In this document: piece by piece, positions 20,503-21,457 of the stretch
How positions within the stretch are numbered: the stretch's first letter is position 1
How the letters are laid out: each line of letters starts with the position of its first letter
Position numbers and translations under genes: made by a program
Notes under the pieces: model-generated
The model's database searches: none
Seen by the model: the letters and a program-made list of their open reading frames with translations, nothing else
Told to the model about the DNA's origin: nothing
Assembly (NCBI RefSeq): GCF_000955955.1
Contig: NZ_JYJG01000201.1
Span: forward strand, 1-21,457
Direction of reading: 5' to 3'
Source: Lentzea aerocolonigenes
GTDB taxonomy: Bacteria; Actinomycetota; Actinomycetes; Mycobacteriales; Pseudonocardiaceae
Length of the DNA: 21,457 bases

Positions 20503-21393
20503 CTACAGGTGGTCCGGCGGACGCTGCTGCTCGGCCAGGAACCGTTCGAACTCGGCGCCCAGTTCGTCCGCGCTGGGGAGGTCGGTGTTCCCGACAGTCT
20601 GGATGAAAGCGTCGTACTGCCGCTCGAGCGCTTCCACCACCTGGGCTACTTCCTCCGACTCCGCGACCTGCCGGTGGATCTCGGCGTCAGCGGCCTGAGC
20701 CGCGTCGATCAACGACCCGATCGGCAACGCCAGACCAGTCGAACGGGCGAGGGCGTCCAGCAGCGTCACGGCGGCGGTCGGGTACTGCGACTGCGCGAGG
20801 TAGTGCGGCACCTGGGCCGCGAAGCCCATCGCGTCGTGGCCCGCCTGGCCGAGCCGGAACTCCAGCAACCCGGACACGTTGCCCGGCACCTGCACGCGGT
20901 TGAAGAACGGCTGGTACTCCGAGACGAGCTCCGGCCGCGTCGCGTGGCCGATGACGTTCAGCGGACGCGTGTGCGGCACGCCCATCGGGATGCCGTGGAA
21001 GCCGACGGTCAGGCGCACGCCCCAGCGGTCGATCAGCGACCGGACGGCGAGGATGAACGCCTCCCAGCCGCGGTCCGGTTCGGCGCCGGTGAGCAGCAGG
21101 AACGGGTGGCCGGCGCTGTCCCACAGCAGGTGCACGACCAGCTCGGGCGCGGCGTAGTCCTCCCAGTGGTCCGTCGCGTAGGTCATCAACGGGCGGCGCG
21201 AGCGGTAGTCGATCAGGCTGTCGAGGTCGAAGCGCGCGACCACACGGCTCTCGAGCGTCTCCAGCAGGTGCTCGGCGAGCAGACGGCCCGCGGCACCGGC
21301 GTCCATGAAGCCCTCGAAGTGGTGCAGCAGCACCGCACCCGTCAGGTCCGGCACCTCCGAGTCCACCTCGTACAGGTTCTCCGGGTCCAGCAC
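20503..21393 (-). CDS. PAC2-family protein (proteasome assembly chaperone-like)
   Basis: This is a 296-aa PAC2-family protein, widespread in actinobacteria and related in fold to proteasome assembly chaperone 2. The core contains LLHHFEGFMDAGAAGRLLAE, FLLLTGAEPDRGWEAF, GFHGIPMGVPHTRPLNVIGH and QVPHYLAQSQYPTAAVTLLD. The C-terminal third is helical and acidic. GTG 21393 follows a perfect GGAGG at 7-nt spacing. It heads the operon with YjbR, the hypothetical and the YCII protein. Its exact bacterial role is not established. Confidence 0.9.
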   Translation of the reverse strand: MLDPENLYEVDSEVPDLTGAVLLHHFEGFMDAGAAGRLLAEHLLETLESRVVARFDLDSLIDYRSRRPLMTYATDHWEDYAAPELVVHLLWDSAGHPFLLLTGAEPDRGWEAFILAVRSLIDRWGVRLTVGFHGIPMGVPHTRPLNVIGHATRPELVSEYQPFFNRVQVPGNVSGLLEFRLGQAGHDAMGFAAQVPHYLAQSQYPTAAVTLLDALARSTGLALPIGSLIDAAQAADAEIHRQVAESEEVAQVVEALERQYDAFIQTVGNTDLPSADELGAEFERFLAEQQRPPDHL

Positions 21394-21457
21394 CGCATTG
21401 CCTCCAAAACCGTCGTTTCACTCTCGTCTCAAGCCAACCACGTGGACACCAGACTGA

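Overview
The window is high-GC DNA with strong third-position GC bias, frequent GTG and TTG starts, and 1-4 nt start/stop overlaps, so it comes from an actinomycete. Gene content (STAND-type regulators beside a RiPP locus, a DUF4383 protein, a PAC2-family protein, MmcQ/YjbR, adjacent thyA-folA) suggests a Pseudonocardiales-like genome of the Lentzea/Saccharothrix/Amycolatopsis kind. The genus is inference. No tRNA, rRNA, CRISPR array, transposase or integrase was seen.

1-4454 and the regulator to 7325 form a small, unusual class II lanthipeptide (LanM) locus. A minus-strand XRE-STAND regulator (46-1101) faces a LanM synthetase (1491-4091). A 62-aa putative precursor follows (4117-4305), then a strong intrinsic terminator (4324-4354). 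A large LuxR/LAL-type ATPase regulator comes next (4455-7325). No transporter or protease is visible. Three features stand out. The precursor has no cysteine. The LanC-like half of LanM keeps its zinc ligands but has Arg where the family normally has the His of its HG motif. The XRE regulator is preceded by three small ORFs of 30, 24 and 30 codons, each a degenerate copy of the regulator's own ribosome-binding site and N-terminus. These ORFs are chained to each other and to the regulator by 4-nt ATGA/ATGA/GTGA overlaps.

7274-11800 is a set of small metabolic and redox genes: a conserved hypothetical whose start region is also repeated upstream of it, a DUF4383 membrane protein, a YbdK-type carboxylate-amine ligase, a heme-oxygenase-like iron redox enzyme, a CDGSH iron-sulfur protein, a HemK2/MTQ2-like methyltransferase and a catalase-fold-like protein. 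Several converge with overlapping 3' ends.

11803-17936 holds an SDR oxidoreductase divergent from a MacB-type ABC export operon (lipoprotein adaptor, ATPase, permease). That operon ends at a bidirectional terminator shared with an aldo/keto reductase. A second SDR and a divergent MarR regulator follow.

17951-21393 has coupled thyA-folA (deoxythymidylate and tetrahydrofolate supply), converging on a four-gene minus-strand operon: PAC2 protein, MmcQ/YjbR protein, hypothetical protein, tandem YCII-domain protein. Almost all of this part is ordinary chromosomal content.
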